Assembly: GCF_039545095.1 (NCBI RefSeq)
Contig: NZ_BAABRS010000003.1
Coordinates: 434,001-498,000, forward strand
DNA length: 64,000 bases
From: Fodinibius salicampi
GTDB lineage: Bacteria; Bacteroidota; Rhodothermia; Balneolales; Balneolaceae
Direction: 5' to 3'
Below are positions 27,973 to 36,269 of the stretch, in pieces. The notes under the pieces are model-generated. The model was not told where the DNA came from and ran no database searches. It saw nothing but the letters and a program-made list of their open reading frames with translations. The translations under genes were made by a program, and so were the position numbers. Position 1 is the stretch's first letter. The number at the start of each line of letters is the position of its first letter.

Positions 27973-28074
27973 TAGATATTGTATCACTATAAAACTCAAC
28001 GAAGAAAGATCAAATATTTTTTAATAAGCATTATTAAACAACTAACAGTAATAACAAAAAAAAGGAGTATCATT

Positions 28075-29349
28075 ATGAAGCTCTCCATAAAATACATCAC
28101 TACCCTAGTTCTCGGTTTCTTTTTCATGGCCGGAAACGCATTTGCCCAATTTGATCGGGATCTGCAATACTATACTTATCCCGACCAAAGAGGACTTAAT
28201 CAGTTTGAGGCCCCATTCCAAACCGATGTCGAATTTGACGGAGTCAATGTTCGCATTGGTGGAGCCAATACACTCCAGTTTCAGGGATTAAGCCAGGATA
28301 ACGATGCAGGTGACCTTCCGGCACTTGAATCAAACTTCAACCTCGCAACATCTAACTTGGACCTCGATGTTGGACTCGGAGACGGACTGAGAATGCATTT
28401 GCGAACCTATTTAACCTCACAACACCACACCGAAGCCTATGTAAAAAGTGGATACATGCAAGTTGACCGACTGGATTTCATTAAGGAAGGTTTATTATCC
28501 GGACTTATGGATAAGATGCGCTTTAAAGTAGGTCACATGGAGCTGAACTACGGGGACAACCATTTTCGGCGTACCGATAACGCTTTTGCCATCCACAACC
28601 CATTTGTAGGAAACTACATTATGGATTCATTTACTACTGAAGTTGCAGGAGAGGTTTATTATTACGATAAAGGCCTTTTAGCAATGTTAGGTGTAAGCAA
28701 TGGCAAACTGAATCAAAGCGTTGTTGCGGGGGATATTAAAACGCATGCTACCGTTTATGGTAAATTAGGTTATGACAAAAAAATGGGCGACCAATTACAC
28801 TTCCGTTTAACAGGTTCAGTCCTGAATGTCTCAAATTCTCCGTCCATCTATCTCTATTCCGGAGACCGAGCAGGTTCTCGTTATTATAGTGTAATGGATG
28901 ACGGATTCCGTTCTGGCCGATTTGCCCCCAGCTTTACTCCCGGACGTGGTGAGCCTGCTGCTGCGGGTGAAATGACTGCCATTATGATCAACCCATTCGT
29001 AAAATTCCAGGGACTTGAATTCTACGGTGTTTTCGAAAATACTTCTGGAAATATCAAAGGCAACGATTCCCGAACCTTCAACCAATATGGTGCCGAACTG
29101 TTGTATCGCTTCGGTGCAAATGAAGACTTTTACCTGGGTGGTCGATATAACCTGGTCAGTGGCGAAACTATGAGTGGAGATATAGAAATCGATCGCTTTA
29201 ACATTGGCGGCGGTTGGTTCCTTACTAAAAACGTGATGGCCAAACTCGAGTATGTCACTCAATCTTTTGACGGTGAAGGTTATACCGACACCAAATACCA
29301 AGGTGGCGAATTTGATGGTGTAATGCTCGAAGCCGTTATCAGTTTCTAA
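28075..29349 (+). CDS. Porin-like outer-membrane beta-barrel protein
   Basis: The protein has 424 residues from the ATG at 28075, preceded by the strong site AAAAGGAG; 32 extra residues from the frame opening at 27979 lack a signal peptide. The signal peptide ends at about residue 24 (GNAFAQ). The rest alternates polar and hydrophobic residues in beta-strand pattern, with aromatic girdles and a final strand ending VMLEAVISF, the terminal Phe typical of outer-membrane proteins. A central block MRFKVGHMELNYGDNHFRRTD resembles phosphate/short-chain porin relatives, but no family is certain. It is followed by a strong terminator. Sigma54 control is inferred. Confidence 0.75.
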   Translation: MKLSIKYITTLVLGFFFMAGNAFAQFDRDLQYYTYPDQRGLNQFEAPFQTDVEFDGVNVRIGGANTLQFQGLSQDNDAGDLPALESNFNLATSNLDLDVGLGDGLRMHLRTYLTSQHHTEAYVKSGYMQVDRLDFIKEGLLSGLMDKMRFKVGHMELNYGDNHFRRTDNAFAIHNPFVGNYIMDSFTTEVAGEVYYYDKGLLAMLGVSNGKLNQSVVAGDIKTHATVYGKLGYDKKMGDQLHFRLTGSVLNVSNSPSIYLYSGDRAGSRYYSVMDDGFRSGRFAPSFTPGRGEPAAAGEMTAIMINPFVKFQGLEFYGVFENTSGNIKGNDSRTFNQYGAELLYRFGANEDFYLGGRYNLVSGETMSGDIEIDRFNIGGGWFLTKNVMAKLEYVTQSFDGEGYTDTKYQGGEFDGVMLEAVISF

Positions 29350-29404
29350 ACATAAATACCTCTTTGTTTGCCTCATCCCTAAGGCAAATCATATATAATC
29401 CCTC

Positions 29405-29443
29405 AACGGTGTCGTCAGGATATGGCGGCACCGTTTTTATTTT
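29405..29443 (+). terminator. Rho-independent terminator of the porin-like gene
   Basis: Ten-base arms AACGGTGTCG and CGGCACCGTT (one G-T pair) are followed by TTTATTTTA. Confidence 0.9.
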
Positions 29444-30131
29444 ATACATAATTTTCTTCTAAGGCTTTTTTCTCCACCAGATTTCTAATAGTAACATCCT
29501 TTCGGCCTGTCCGTCATCTGATAATTGAAACACCTGTTGCTTCCATTATCGGTAGCCCAGATTAACATAAATCAATTGCCAGTTGAAAGGAATTTGTTTT
29601 CTGATCCCCCAATTAACATTTAAGATATCTGATAGTTTTTTGAAAGATTCATCTACTCAGATCCTTACCTATTAATCGTTCAGTCCTACCTAAAATAGAA
29701 AAGCTTATTACCGGTTCTAATTTTTATGACCTGTCCCGGATATCTTGGACTAGAAGTTGAGTTCGCCGTACCTCCTAAACATTCCAGCACAAATAGAAAA
29801 CTCTCAGTCTCCTGCAGAAAAGTTTATGTTGCTTGTATATAGTATTCCTTTTCCGAAGAAACCATTATATACCTTAAGGTTAGGCCAGATATTCTTCAAC
29901 GGATGATGTGTCTTATATAAAACTAAATGAATGTTCTAGCAGGAATACCTGGCACGAAAAAGTAAAGACAAGTAATGCTATTACGCCTTCTATCAGTTGG
30001 CTGATTACAAATTTTGGATCACCAAATCTTATAATACCACTCTTGGGGTTATAGCGTGCTGAATAACAGGAAAAAGTAACAAAATAGGAAGAGAACCACT
30101 TTAAAGTTATGAGGAATCTCTTTTATTTTTA
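29444..30131. other. 690-bp region without an intact gene, probably decayed genes
   Basis: No complete reading frame with a start is present. The minus strand holds two adjacent open fragments (29546-29720, listed separately). A third minus-strand open stretch (about 29913-30066) has protein-like composition (containing RYNPKSGIIRFGDPKFVI) but no start. A sequence TGACCTGTCCC...TTGGAC at 29727-29749 resembles IS3-type terminal repeats; this last point is inference only. Confidence 0.4.
29546..29720 (-). pseudogene. Possible remnant of an outer-membrane beta-barrel gene, frameshifted
   Basis: Two minus-strand frames read on from one another across a frameshift near 29650. The first (29720 to 29649) includes ISFSILGRTERLIGKDLSR. 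The second (29656 to 29546) ends NWQLIYVNLGYR followed by a stop. The alternating aromatic pattern is that of terminal barrel strands. No start, ribosome-binding site or promoter is visible, and the parent family is not identified. Confidence 0.25.
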
Positions 30132-30497
30132 TCAGGCAAGTGGAAGCGTCATTTTCTTTATAACTCCAAGCAGCTCATCGAATTCAATCGGCTCCAAGAT
30201 GCAGTCATCTGCCAACTCCATTAATTCAAGGTAACAGGTTTCGTAGGTCAGATATGAAATTATTGCAATAACTTTTGCAGAAGGGAATTCTTGTTTAACC
30301 TCATGCAGCAGCGTGGATTTAAAAATATATTGACTGCATGCAATTACAATATCAATCTTTTCTCTATTCAAATACTCTTTGGAGCCCTCATCATCTTTGG
30401 GGACAAAACAGTCATACCCTTCTTCCTGCAGTAAAAGCTGTAAGGAATCCCGGATGGCTTCTTCTTTGTCGAGTATTAAAATTGAAGGTAATTGCAT
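30132..30497 (-). CDS. Stand-alone receiver-like protein lacking the phospho-acceptor Asp
   Basis: The protein has 121 residues, a single receiver-fold domain without an output domain. The start SILILDKEEAIRDSL matches the acidic-pocket strand, but the second acid is Lys11. The position of the phospho-acceptor after DIVIA is Cys54 instead of Asp, and the conserved Lys of KP is Glu102 (LEPIEF). Phosphorylation by the standard mechanism is therefore not expected. It is divergent from yceI, with the tandem UAS-like sites between them, and lies close to the NtrC/kinase pair. It may act as a protein-interaction module in that system. Confidence 0.75.
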   Translation of the reverse strand: MQLPSILILDKEEAIRDSLQLLLQEEGYDCFVPKDDEGSKEYLNREKIDIVIACSQYIFKSTLLHEVKQEFPSAKVIAIISYLTYETCYLELMELADDCILEPIEFDELLGVIKKMTLPLA

Positions 30498-30650
30498 TGA
30501 TAATTATTTGCTTGCTATTGTAGTAATGAATAGCTCTTGCTATTACTATTGCAATTAACGGGCCAATTTTATAGAAAAGACATAATTATGGCATGAAGTA
30601 GTAAAAAAGAGAATCTACAAATCGAAAGGCTATCAGTAATTATTTAATAG

Positions 30651-30695
30651 TTGCAGCAATGCAATCATTTTGAAGCGTTACGTTGCATAACTGCA
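30651..30695. promoter_or_regulatory. Two tandem TTGCA-N4-TGCA sites upstream of yceI
   Basis: Site 1 is TTGCAGCAATGCA (30651-30663) and site 2 is TTGCATAACTGCA (30683-30695). Together they form the same paired layout as 27806-27849. The first site lies 153 bp upstream of the sigma54 -24 element at 30804, a normal distance for enhancer sites of NtrC-type activators. Confidence 0.7.
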
Positions 30696-30803
30696 TATAG
30701 CTATCAGGTGTACTTTTTTAATTTCCAAATAATTCTCAAAACCCCTCCTCAGACGGTATAAACTGGCCCCTTTTCACAAAAAAATATTTTATAATCCAAA
30801 TTT

Positions 30804-30819
30804 TGGTATGATGATTGCA
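30804..30819 (+). promoter_or_regulatory. Sigma54 (-24/-12) promoter of the yceI pair
   Basis: TGGTATG and TTGCA are spaced so that GG and GC are ten bases apart, matching the TGGCACG-N4-TTGCA consensus except at two positions. It is 54 bases upstream of the yceI ATG. A sigma54 activator with an intact GAFTGA motif is encoded 1.4 kb away. Confidence 0.7.
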
Positions 30820-30872
30820 CTATTACTTATATCAAATAACTCATTGTTTTTAATATCTAAAAAGAGGTTGTT

Positions 30873-31469
30873 ATGAAGTATCTACTTACATCTTTAATTA
30901 TGTTCTTATCTGTTGCTATAGGTAATGTATTCGCGCAATCAAACAGCGTTACTCTATTGGAAAAGAGTACTATGCAAATCGATGGAACTTCAAATGTTCA
31001 CGACTGGACAGCTGACGTAGAACAGCTGAACTTTGACATCTCACTCGACCAATCGGCTGTAGAGGGAGAGTCTCTTCAAAATCCGGTTACCGCTCTCTCT
31101 CTAACTATTCCTGTAGAAGGACTTGAAAGCGGCAAGGGACGCATGAATGGAAAAATGTATGATGCCCTCAAAAAAGACAAGAATCCAACAATTACATTTA
31201 AAATGTCGTCCTCGGAATTAGCGAAGACTACCTCCGATACCGGCTTTATGCTCAACACATCAGGAACGCTCACTGTCGCCGGTACCAGTAATGAAATCAG
31301 TTTCCCGGTCGAGGGAACGATTCAAGACGACGGTACCTTTAAGTTTACCGGTAGTTACGAAATTGACATGAACGACTACAATGTTGATCCCCCTACTGCT
31401 ATGTTTGGGGCTGTCAGAAGTGGTGAAATGGTTACTATAAACTTTGAACTCTTTTTCTCAGTTCAATAA
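30873..31469 (+). CDS. YceI-family periplasmic lipid-binding-like protein (first copy)
   Basis: The protein has 198 residues. A signal peptide ends at about residue 21 (GNVFAQ). The YceI beta-barrel follows, with the typical IDGTSNVHDWTADVE start, a GKGRMNGKMYDALK block near residue 88 and the final NDYNVDPPTAMFG block. Characterised YceI proteins are lipocalin-like and bind polyisoprenoids or related lipids. The site AAGAGG lies before the ATG. The second, diverged copy begins 16 bases downstream, so they are probably one operon from the sigma54-type promoter at 30804. Confidence 0.92.
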   Translation: MKYLLTSLIMFLSVAIGNVFAQSNSVTLLEKSTMQIDGTSNVHDWTADVEQLNFDISLDQSAVEGESLQNPVTALSLTIPVEGLESGKGRMNGKMYDALKKDKNPTITFKMSSSELAKTTSDTGFMLNTSGTLTVAGTSNEISFPVEGTIQDDGTFKFTGSYEIDMNDYNVDPPTAMFGAVRSGEMVTINFELFFSVQ

Positions 31470-31485
31470 ATAACGCAGATGGACA

Positions 31486-32211
31486 ATGCGCCCCGCTTTA
31501 TTTAATAACTCAATCAACAAAATCTTGAAACTATCCTTCTTCATAATACTGGCAATCTCTCTGCTATACCCCATGGCAAGCGGGGCGCAATCCCAATCCA
31601 TGCCGGGAGAGATTACTATCGAGCAAGGCGGGCAATTGTGGATTGAAGGTTCTGCCGGCCCTGTCGATTACCAGTGCAATGCTGAAGAACTTTCGGGCAA
31701 GGGACAAATAAACAATCGTTCGAATCCCCAATCTGTCGTTACAAATGAAGGAGATGTGCAGGTTTCTGTTACCCTCCCCGTTAAGTCACTCAACTGTGGT
31801 AAAAGCGGGATGAACAGAGATATGTATGAAGCTTTAAAAGCTACCAAGCATCCTACCATCAGTTATCAGCTTCTGGATGCCTCAGCGGTTTCATCTGATC
31901 AGAAATCTTCCGATTCCGTTTCTGAAAATCACGATAATGGCTGGATGAACATTAGAACGTACGGCATCATGCAAATTGCCGGCGTAAAAGATACCACTAC
32001 GGTAACAGTTCAGGGCAGGGTTTTAGAGAATAATAAATTCCAGGTGAAAGGGATCAAAGAGCTTCATATGGATACCTACAATATTGATCCACCCAGCAAA
32101 ATGTTCGGTCTTATTAAAGCCAAAAAGGAACTGACCGTTCATTTCGATGTTACAGTAACCCTCCAGGATCAGGCGCTTTCGGAACTAACAATAATCGGTC
32201 TAGTCCGATAA
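31486..32211 (+). CDS. YceI-family protein, diverged second copy
   Basis: The protein has 241 residues. A signal peptide with a longer basic start spans about residues 1-35 (ending SGAQS). The YceI fold is recognisable from GSAGPVDYQCNAEEL, GKSGMNRDMYEALKATKHPTI and the terminal MDTYNIDPPSKMFGLIKAK. It has an insertion rich in Ser and Asp near residue 140 and two Cys residues (Cys64 and Cys104) absent from the first copy, which could form a disulfide. Its 3' end overlaps the convergent NtrC-type gene by 12 bases. A shared role with the first copy is inferred from the operon. Confidence 0.88.
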   Translation: MRPALFNNSINKILKLSFFIILAISLLYPMASGAQSQSMPGEITIEQGGQLWIEGSAGPVDYQCNAEELSGKGQINNRSNPQSVVTNEGDVQVSVTLPVKSLNCGKSGMNRDMYEALKATKHPTISYQLLDASAVSSDQKSSDSVSENHDNGWMNIRTYGIMQIAGVKDTTTVTVQGRVLENNKFQVKGIKELHMDTYNIDPPSKMFGLIKAKKELTVHFDVTVTLQDQALSELTIIGLVR

Positions 32212-33564
32212 ACCAAGGCGTTCCATTTTTCGGTACAGGGTAGAAGGATCGATACCCAGCAAGCGCGCCGCTTCCGATTTATTACCTTCCGTTCGTTTTA
32301 GCATGCTCTGGATGTGATGCTTTTCAAATACCTTTACGGCTTCATCCAGCGATTCACTGTCCATAGTTATATTTACCTCACTCGAATCCACTGACTTTCT
32401 AATTGCTACCGGCAGATCCTCTAACTGCAAATAATCGTTATCACTGAGTAAAACCGCTCGTTCAATAATATTTTCGAGTTCCCGTACCTGTCCTCTCCAC
32501 TGGTATGTCATCATAGCGCTCATCGCCTCGCTGGAAATGCCCTTAAGATTACGCTTAAGCTCCTTATTATATTTTTGTAAAAAATGGTGGGCCAACAGCG
32601 GAATATCTTCCCGGCGCTGTTCCAAGGGGGGAAGTGGTATTTCTACTACATTTAATCGATAATACAAATCATCCCGGAAATTGCCCTTCTCTACTTCAGC
32701 TTCAAGATCTTTATTGGTCGCGGAAATAATGCGCGTATCAAAATTCACGTGACTATTTGATCCCACCGGCTTTACTTCCCGTTCCTGCAGCACCCGCAAC
32801 AAGTTTACCTGAAGATTAAGAGGGATTTCAGCAATTTCATCCAAAAATACCGTTCCGCCATGAGCTGCCACAAATACACCATCTTTATCAGAGGAGGCTC
32901 CCGTAAAAGCTCCCTTTGTGTGGCCAAATAATTCTGATTCAATCAGATCCTCGGGAATAGCACCGCAATTAATAGCCAGGAATGGTTTCTTAGAGCGATC
33001 ACTGTTAGAATGAATAGCCCGGGCGATAAGCTCCTTTCCCGTTCCGCTGTCTCCCGTTATCAGTACGTTGCTGGTGGCCTTACTTACCCGCTCTACCATT
33101 TTATAGACCTTCTTCATGGCATCACTTTCACCGATAATATGATTGAAGTTGTACTCCTGGTCGATCTGTTCCCGTAAATACTTATTTTCCTGAATCAGAT
33201 TTTTATGCTCCAGCAGGTTTTCTATCCGGATAAGCACCTCATCAAAATCGAGGGGTTTCAAAATATAGTCAGCTGCCCCCTTGCGTAATGCCTCAATTGC
33301 CGATTCGATAGTTCCGTGAGCCGTAATAATGATTGTAAGTGTATTGGATGAATGTTGCAGGGCGTATTCCAGCACTCCAAGGCCATCGGTTTTCGGCATT
33401 TTCAAATCAGTAATAATGATATCAAAACTGTGCTTATCTATGGCTTCTACCGCCTCTTGGCCATCCTTAACTGCAGTACAATTATATCCCTCATCTTCTA
33501 ATACAATAGTAAGAGATTCACGTATACCCGATTCGTCATCGGCCACTAATATTGATCCTGTCAT
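32200..33564 (-). CDS. NtrC-family sigma54-dependent response regulator
   Basis: The protein has 454 residues. A receiver domain with phospho-Asp in DIIITDLKMP near residue 52 is followed by an AAA+ sigma54-interaction domain. That domain has Walker A GDSGTGKE, the sigma54-contact loop GAFTGA, and Walker B (GGTVFLDEIAE). A Fis-type helix-turn-helix forms the C-terminus (NKSEAARLLGIDPSTLYRKM). All residues needed for phosphorylation, ATP hydrolysis and sigma54 contact are present. The gene starts three bases after its kinase gene. The tandem sites at 30651 and 27806 are the best candidates for its enhancers. Confidence 0.95.
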   Translation of the reverse strand: MTGSILVADDESGIRESLTIVLEDEGYNCTAVKDGQEAVEAIDKHSFDIIITDLKMPKTDGLGVLEYALQHSSNTLTIIITAHGTIESAIEALRKGAADYILKPLDFDEVLIRIENLLEHKNLIQENKYLREQIDQEYNFNHIIGESDAMKKVYKMVERVSKATSNVLITGDSGTGKELIARAIHSNSDRSKKPFLAINCGAIPEDLIESELFGHTKGAFTGASSDKDGVFVAAHGGTVFLDEIAEIPLNLQVNLLRVLQEREVKPVGSNSHVNFDTRIISATNKDLEAEVEKGNFRDDLYYRLNVVEIPLPPLEQRREDIPLLAHHFLQKYNKELKRNLKGISSEAMSAMMTYQWRGQVRELENIIERAVLLSDNDYLQLEDLPVAIRKSVDSSEVNITMDSESLDEAVKVFEKHHIQSMLKRTEGNKSEAARLLGIDPSTLYRKMERLGLSD

Positions 33565-33567
33565 AGT

Positions 33568-34875
33568 TTATCTTTTTGAAATCGGCAATTTAATCGTAAA
33601 TGTTGTTCCTTTGTCTTCCTCAGAATCCACCCAAATTGAACCATCCATCTGGGTAATTATCCCATGACTTACGGATAATCCCAAACCCGTTCCGCTTCCT
33701 ACTTCTTTGGTCGTAAAAAAAGGCTCAAAAATTCTGGATTGATACTCTTCCTTAATCCCCTTACCTACATCGGAAACGGTTATCTTAATATAATCATCCT
33801 GACTTTCAGTGGATATCATCACCTTTGGATCGGCGACCCTTTTCATTGCGTCCACTGCGTTTAGCAATAGGTTTACTACTACTTGGTGGATCTGATCGGG
33901 CACACAAGAAATAGCGGGCAGACTATCCGAAAGATTAAGCTCAAAGGCAACATCCCGACAGCGGGCATCGTGCTTTAAGAGACCAACCGCTGACTGAATG
34001 ATATCGTTTACCTGCGCATGTTCTGTTTTTTTATTTGATGGACGGGAAAAATCTACCAGCTCGCGCACTATTTTATTAATGCGCTGGATATGCTCCCGGA
34101 CTTTTTTAAGCTGATTTTGTATAAATTCATCATCGGTTTTTCGCTGGCATACCTGAACAAGCGATGAAATAGCGGTAAGGGGATTTCCAACCTCATGGGC
34201 TACTCCTGCGGCCATATGTCCCACCGTTGCTAACCGCTCGGACTGCTGAATTTGTTCCTGTCGCATCTTTATATCCGTTAAATCACGCAAAATCTGGGAA
34301 TGCCCGACAACCTCATTATTCTCATCCCTTACAAACGATTCTGTCAGGTTTACCAGTTTCCTCTCCCCGTTCTTGGTTAGTCTTTCCGTTTCATAATTCT
34401 GTACATAACCCTGCGATTCCATGATTGAGCCTATTTCCCCGAATTCATCCTGTTCAATCAGTTCTGGTGGTACTATTTTTTCAATCGAGCTCCCGATCAT
34501 TTCATCCCGATTCCATCCCAGCATTTTTTCAGCGCCGCGATTCCAGGAACCGATCACCCCCTTATTATCAAGAGAAATAATAGCCTCAGCAGAGTGCTCA
34601 ATAATATCACTATAACGAAGCTTAGTAGCCTCAAGCTGGTCTTCATAGTATGCCCGATAGTTATAAACCGTCCAGGCTGCCCAAACCATTAAAACTAACG
34701 AAACAATAATCCCTCTGCTAAAATAAAGCCACCGCATGGTATCCTGTGGAGTATCAGACAGCAATGTTTGATCAATTATTTCAAATGCCCCATATATTAC
34801 CCCTAAAATAATGAGCGCCGTAAAAAATAAATATCCTATACGCGCATCCCGTAAAAACCGTAATAAGTCTTTCAT
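33568..34875 (-). CDS. PAS-domain membrane sensor histidine kinase (NtrB/AtoS type)
   Basis: The protein has 435 residues. Two N-terminal membrane helices (about 14-34 and 48-66) are followed by a short linker helix. A PAS domain (about 82-195) starts YSDIIEHSAEAIISLDNKGVI and includes the C-terminal PAC motif. HisKA carries the phospho-His in GVAHEVGNPLTAI, and HATPase_c has NLLLNAVDAM and GSGTGLGLSVSHGI. The helices leave almost no external loop, so the signal is probably sensed in the membrane or cytoplasm. It forms an operon with the sigma54 activator downstream and is the expected phosphodonor. Confidence 0.95.
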   Translation of the reverse strand: MKDLLRFLRDARIGYLFFTALIILGVIYGAFEIIDQTLLSDTPQDTMRWLYFSRGIIVSLVLMVWAAWTVYNYRAYYEDQLEATKLRYSDIIEHSAEAIISLDNKGVIGSWNRGAEKMLGWNRDEMIGSSIEKIVPPELIEQDEFGEIGSIMESQGYVQNYETERLTKNGERKLVNLTESFVRDENNEVVGHSQILRDLTDIKMRQEQIQQSERLATVGHMAAGVAHEVGNPLTAISSLVQVCQRKTDDEFIQNQLKKVREHIQRINKIVRELVDFSRPSNKKTEHAQVNDIIQSAVGLLKHDARCRDVAFELNLSDSLPAISCVPDQIHQVVVNLLLNAVDAMKRVADPKVMISTESQDDYIKITVSDVGKGIKEEYQSRIFEPFFTTKEVGSGTGLGLSVSHGIITQMDGSIWVDSEEDKGTTFTIKLPISKR

Positions 34876-34938
34876 ACTATATGTGTATTCATCTGCTACA
34901 TACGAACTTTATGAAAATAAGCTATTTAACCCTCTGTT

Positions 34939-35412
34939 TCACCAGCTACCAAGCATGCGACGAATCAGCACTATTTGGCCAATATGATAGGCACTATGAT
35001 CTACAATAAGCATTGCTTCCCGAAATAGTGTTTGTCCATCTCCGTGAGGGAAGGGTTGTTGCAAGTCATTTTCCGGATCATCGATCAACTTACGCATCTC
35101 TTTGAGACCATCGCGTACTGCCTGAATCGCCCTTTCCATTTCCGCTTCGTTTTCGGGGCTCGGCGATTCGGGCCAATAGTCGTCCGGCCAATCAATTTCC
35201 TTATAATCAACATTCTTAGAAAACTCCAGGATATCATCCTGAGCAATCCGGATATGCTCGATCAGCTCCCAAATAGTATGAGGAACTCCTTCTACCTTTA
35301 TTCCCGCCTGCTTATATGTGAGTCCCTGTACCGCCTGGTTGAAATCAACATGGGCATTCCGGCCCTCCAGCTGTTCAAGCAATAAGTCACGTACTGTTTT
35401 TTTAGGCTTCAT
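34939..35412 (-). CDS. DinB-family protein
   Basis: The protein has 157 residues, a four-helix bundle of the DinB/YfiT-like type. The family metal-site histidines are visible: HTIWELIEHIRIAQDDIL near residue 50 and DHSAYHIGQIVLIRRMLG at the C-terminus. DinB proteins bind Ni, Zn or Mn, and many act as thiol-dependent transferases, but most are uncharacterised. It is transcribed alone on the minus strand, downstream of a spacer that contains a terminator hairpin at 35594. A second DinB-family gene is at 62001. Confidence 0.88.
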   Translation of the reverse strand: MKPKKTVRDLLLEQLEGRNAHVDFNQAVQGLTYKQAGIKVEGVPHTIWELIEHIRIAQDDILEFSKNVDYKEIDWPDDYWPESPSPENEAEMERAIQAVRDGLKEMRKLIDDPENDLQQPFPHGDGQTLFREAMLIVDHSAYHIGQIVLIRRMLGSW

Positions 35413-35808
35413 ATACGGATCATTTCCGTTTACGAATTACTATTAGCTACTGAACCATAAGGTAATAACAGAATAGCAAAAGTTCTCTTTATATCAGTAC
35501 TATATTATTAGGGTGGATAAGAAAAAGAATGACACTATAATGGATTACTTAGAAGAAAGGAAAAGTTAATTTAAAAAGGAGGGTAAAACAACAAAAGCCC
35601 TGCAGTTGCAAGGCTTTGTTTCAATCAACTGTTTACAATATACGAGGATTACCCCATACGGAACAAGTATTTTTTATAATTAATGATTAATACCCAAGTA
35701 ATATATAATTAATAGAAATTAAGCTTTAAGTAATAACTAAGTATTATTACTTTGATATGGTTTCAAGAGAACCACTATTACTATAATAAAACACTAAATT
35801 TGCGCACA
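35413..35808. other. Intergenic region with an orphan hairpin
   Basis: This 396-bp AT-rich spacer separates the divergent DinB and HTH genes. It holds the hairpin at 35594-35617, preceded by a purine-rich AGGAGGG at 35578 that has no start codon after it. A GTG-initiated 18-codon frame (35513-35569) precedes the hairpin but has little support. A TTACTTTG sequence near 35748 is one base from the -7 consensus for the HTH gene. Confidence 0.45.
35594..35622 (+). terminator. Terminator-like hairpin with no obvious upstream gene
   Basis: The arms AAAGCC-C-TGCA and TGCA-A-GGCTTT form a stem with one internal mismatch, followed by GTTTC. On the minus strand the tail is TTTTGTTGTTTT. It lies upstream of both flanking genes, so it may end an unannotated small transcript or act as an attenuator. 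Confidence 0.5.
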
Positions 35809-36219
35809 ATGCCCAGACAACTTGGAAACCTTACCCTTTATTCGGTGGATGACCTCCATGAACAGTTAGGGCTCAGCAAAATGACCATCCGCACCTATTT
35901 GCGGGAAGAAAAGATCCGTGGTCGCAAGCTGGGCGTTAAGTGGTATGTCACCGAGGAAGCTTTACGCGAATATTTCGGAGAATCCACAGCATCACCCAGA
36001 CAGAAAAAGAATAGCAAATCCAAAAATTATCGGTATGTTGTTAAAGGAATTAATGATTTGGTAAGCGAACAGGAACAGTGCGACACCATTGAAGAAACGG
36101 TCAGCTGTATCGAAAACCAAGCAATTATCAGCCTATTCCAGGTGGCCGTGGTTGACAGTGAAACCGATGAAATTGTTGAACTGATTAAAGCCCGGGATTT
36201 CCTGGAACGGCATCAATAG
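35809..36219 (+). CDS. Helix-turn-helix (excisionase/MerR-like) DNA-binding protein
   Basis: The protein has 136 residues from the ATG at 35809. Residues about 10-58 form an HTH_17-type winged helix (YSVDDLHEQLGLSKMTIRTY, then KLGVKWYVTEEALREYF). A basic linker (RQKKNSKSKNYRY) and an unrecognised C-terminal domain follow. The HTH_17 fold is found in excisionases and many small chromosomal regulators. No integrase or phage gene is near, so the regulator reading is preferred. The acidic 97-residue protein encoded 50 bases downstream is probably its operon partner. Confidence 0.7.
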   Translation: MPRQLGNLTLYSVDDLHEQLGLSKMTIRTYLREEKIRGRKLGVKWYVTEEALREYFGESTASPRQKKNSKSKNYRYVVKGINDLVSEQEQCDTIEETVSCIENQAIISLFQVAVVDSETDEIVELIKARDFLERHQ

Positions 36220-36269
36220 ATTTATAGCAAAAACATTACAGCACAACTTACAACCAAAGTTATTCCATT

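Noticed and set aside
35513-35569. GTG-initiated 18-codon frame before the orphan terminator
   Set aside because: The start is non-ATG with no good ribosome-binding site. It is mentioned only as one possible reason for the terminator.
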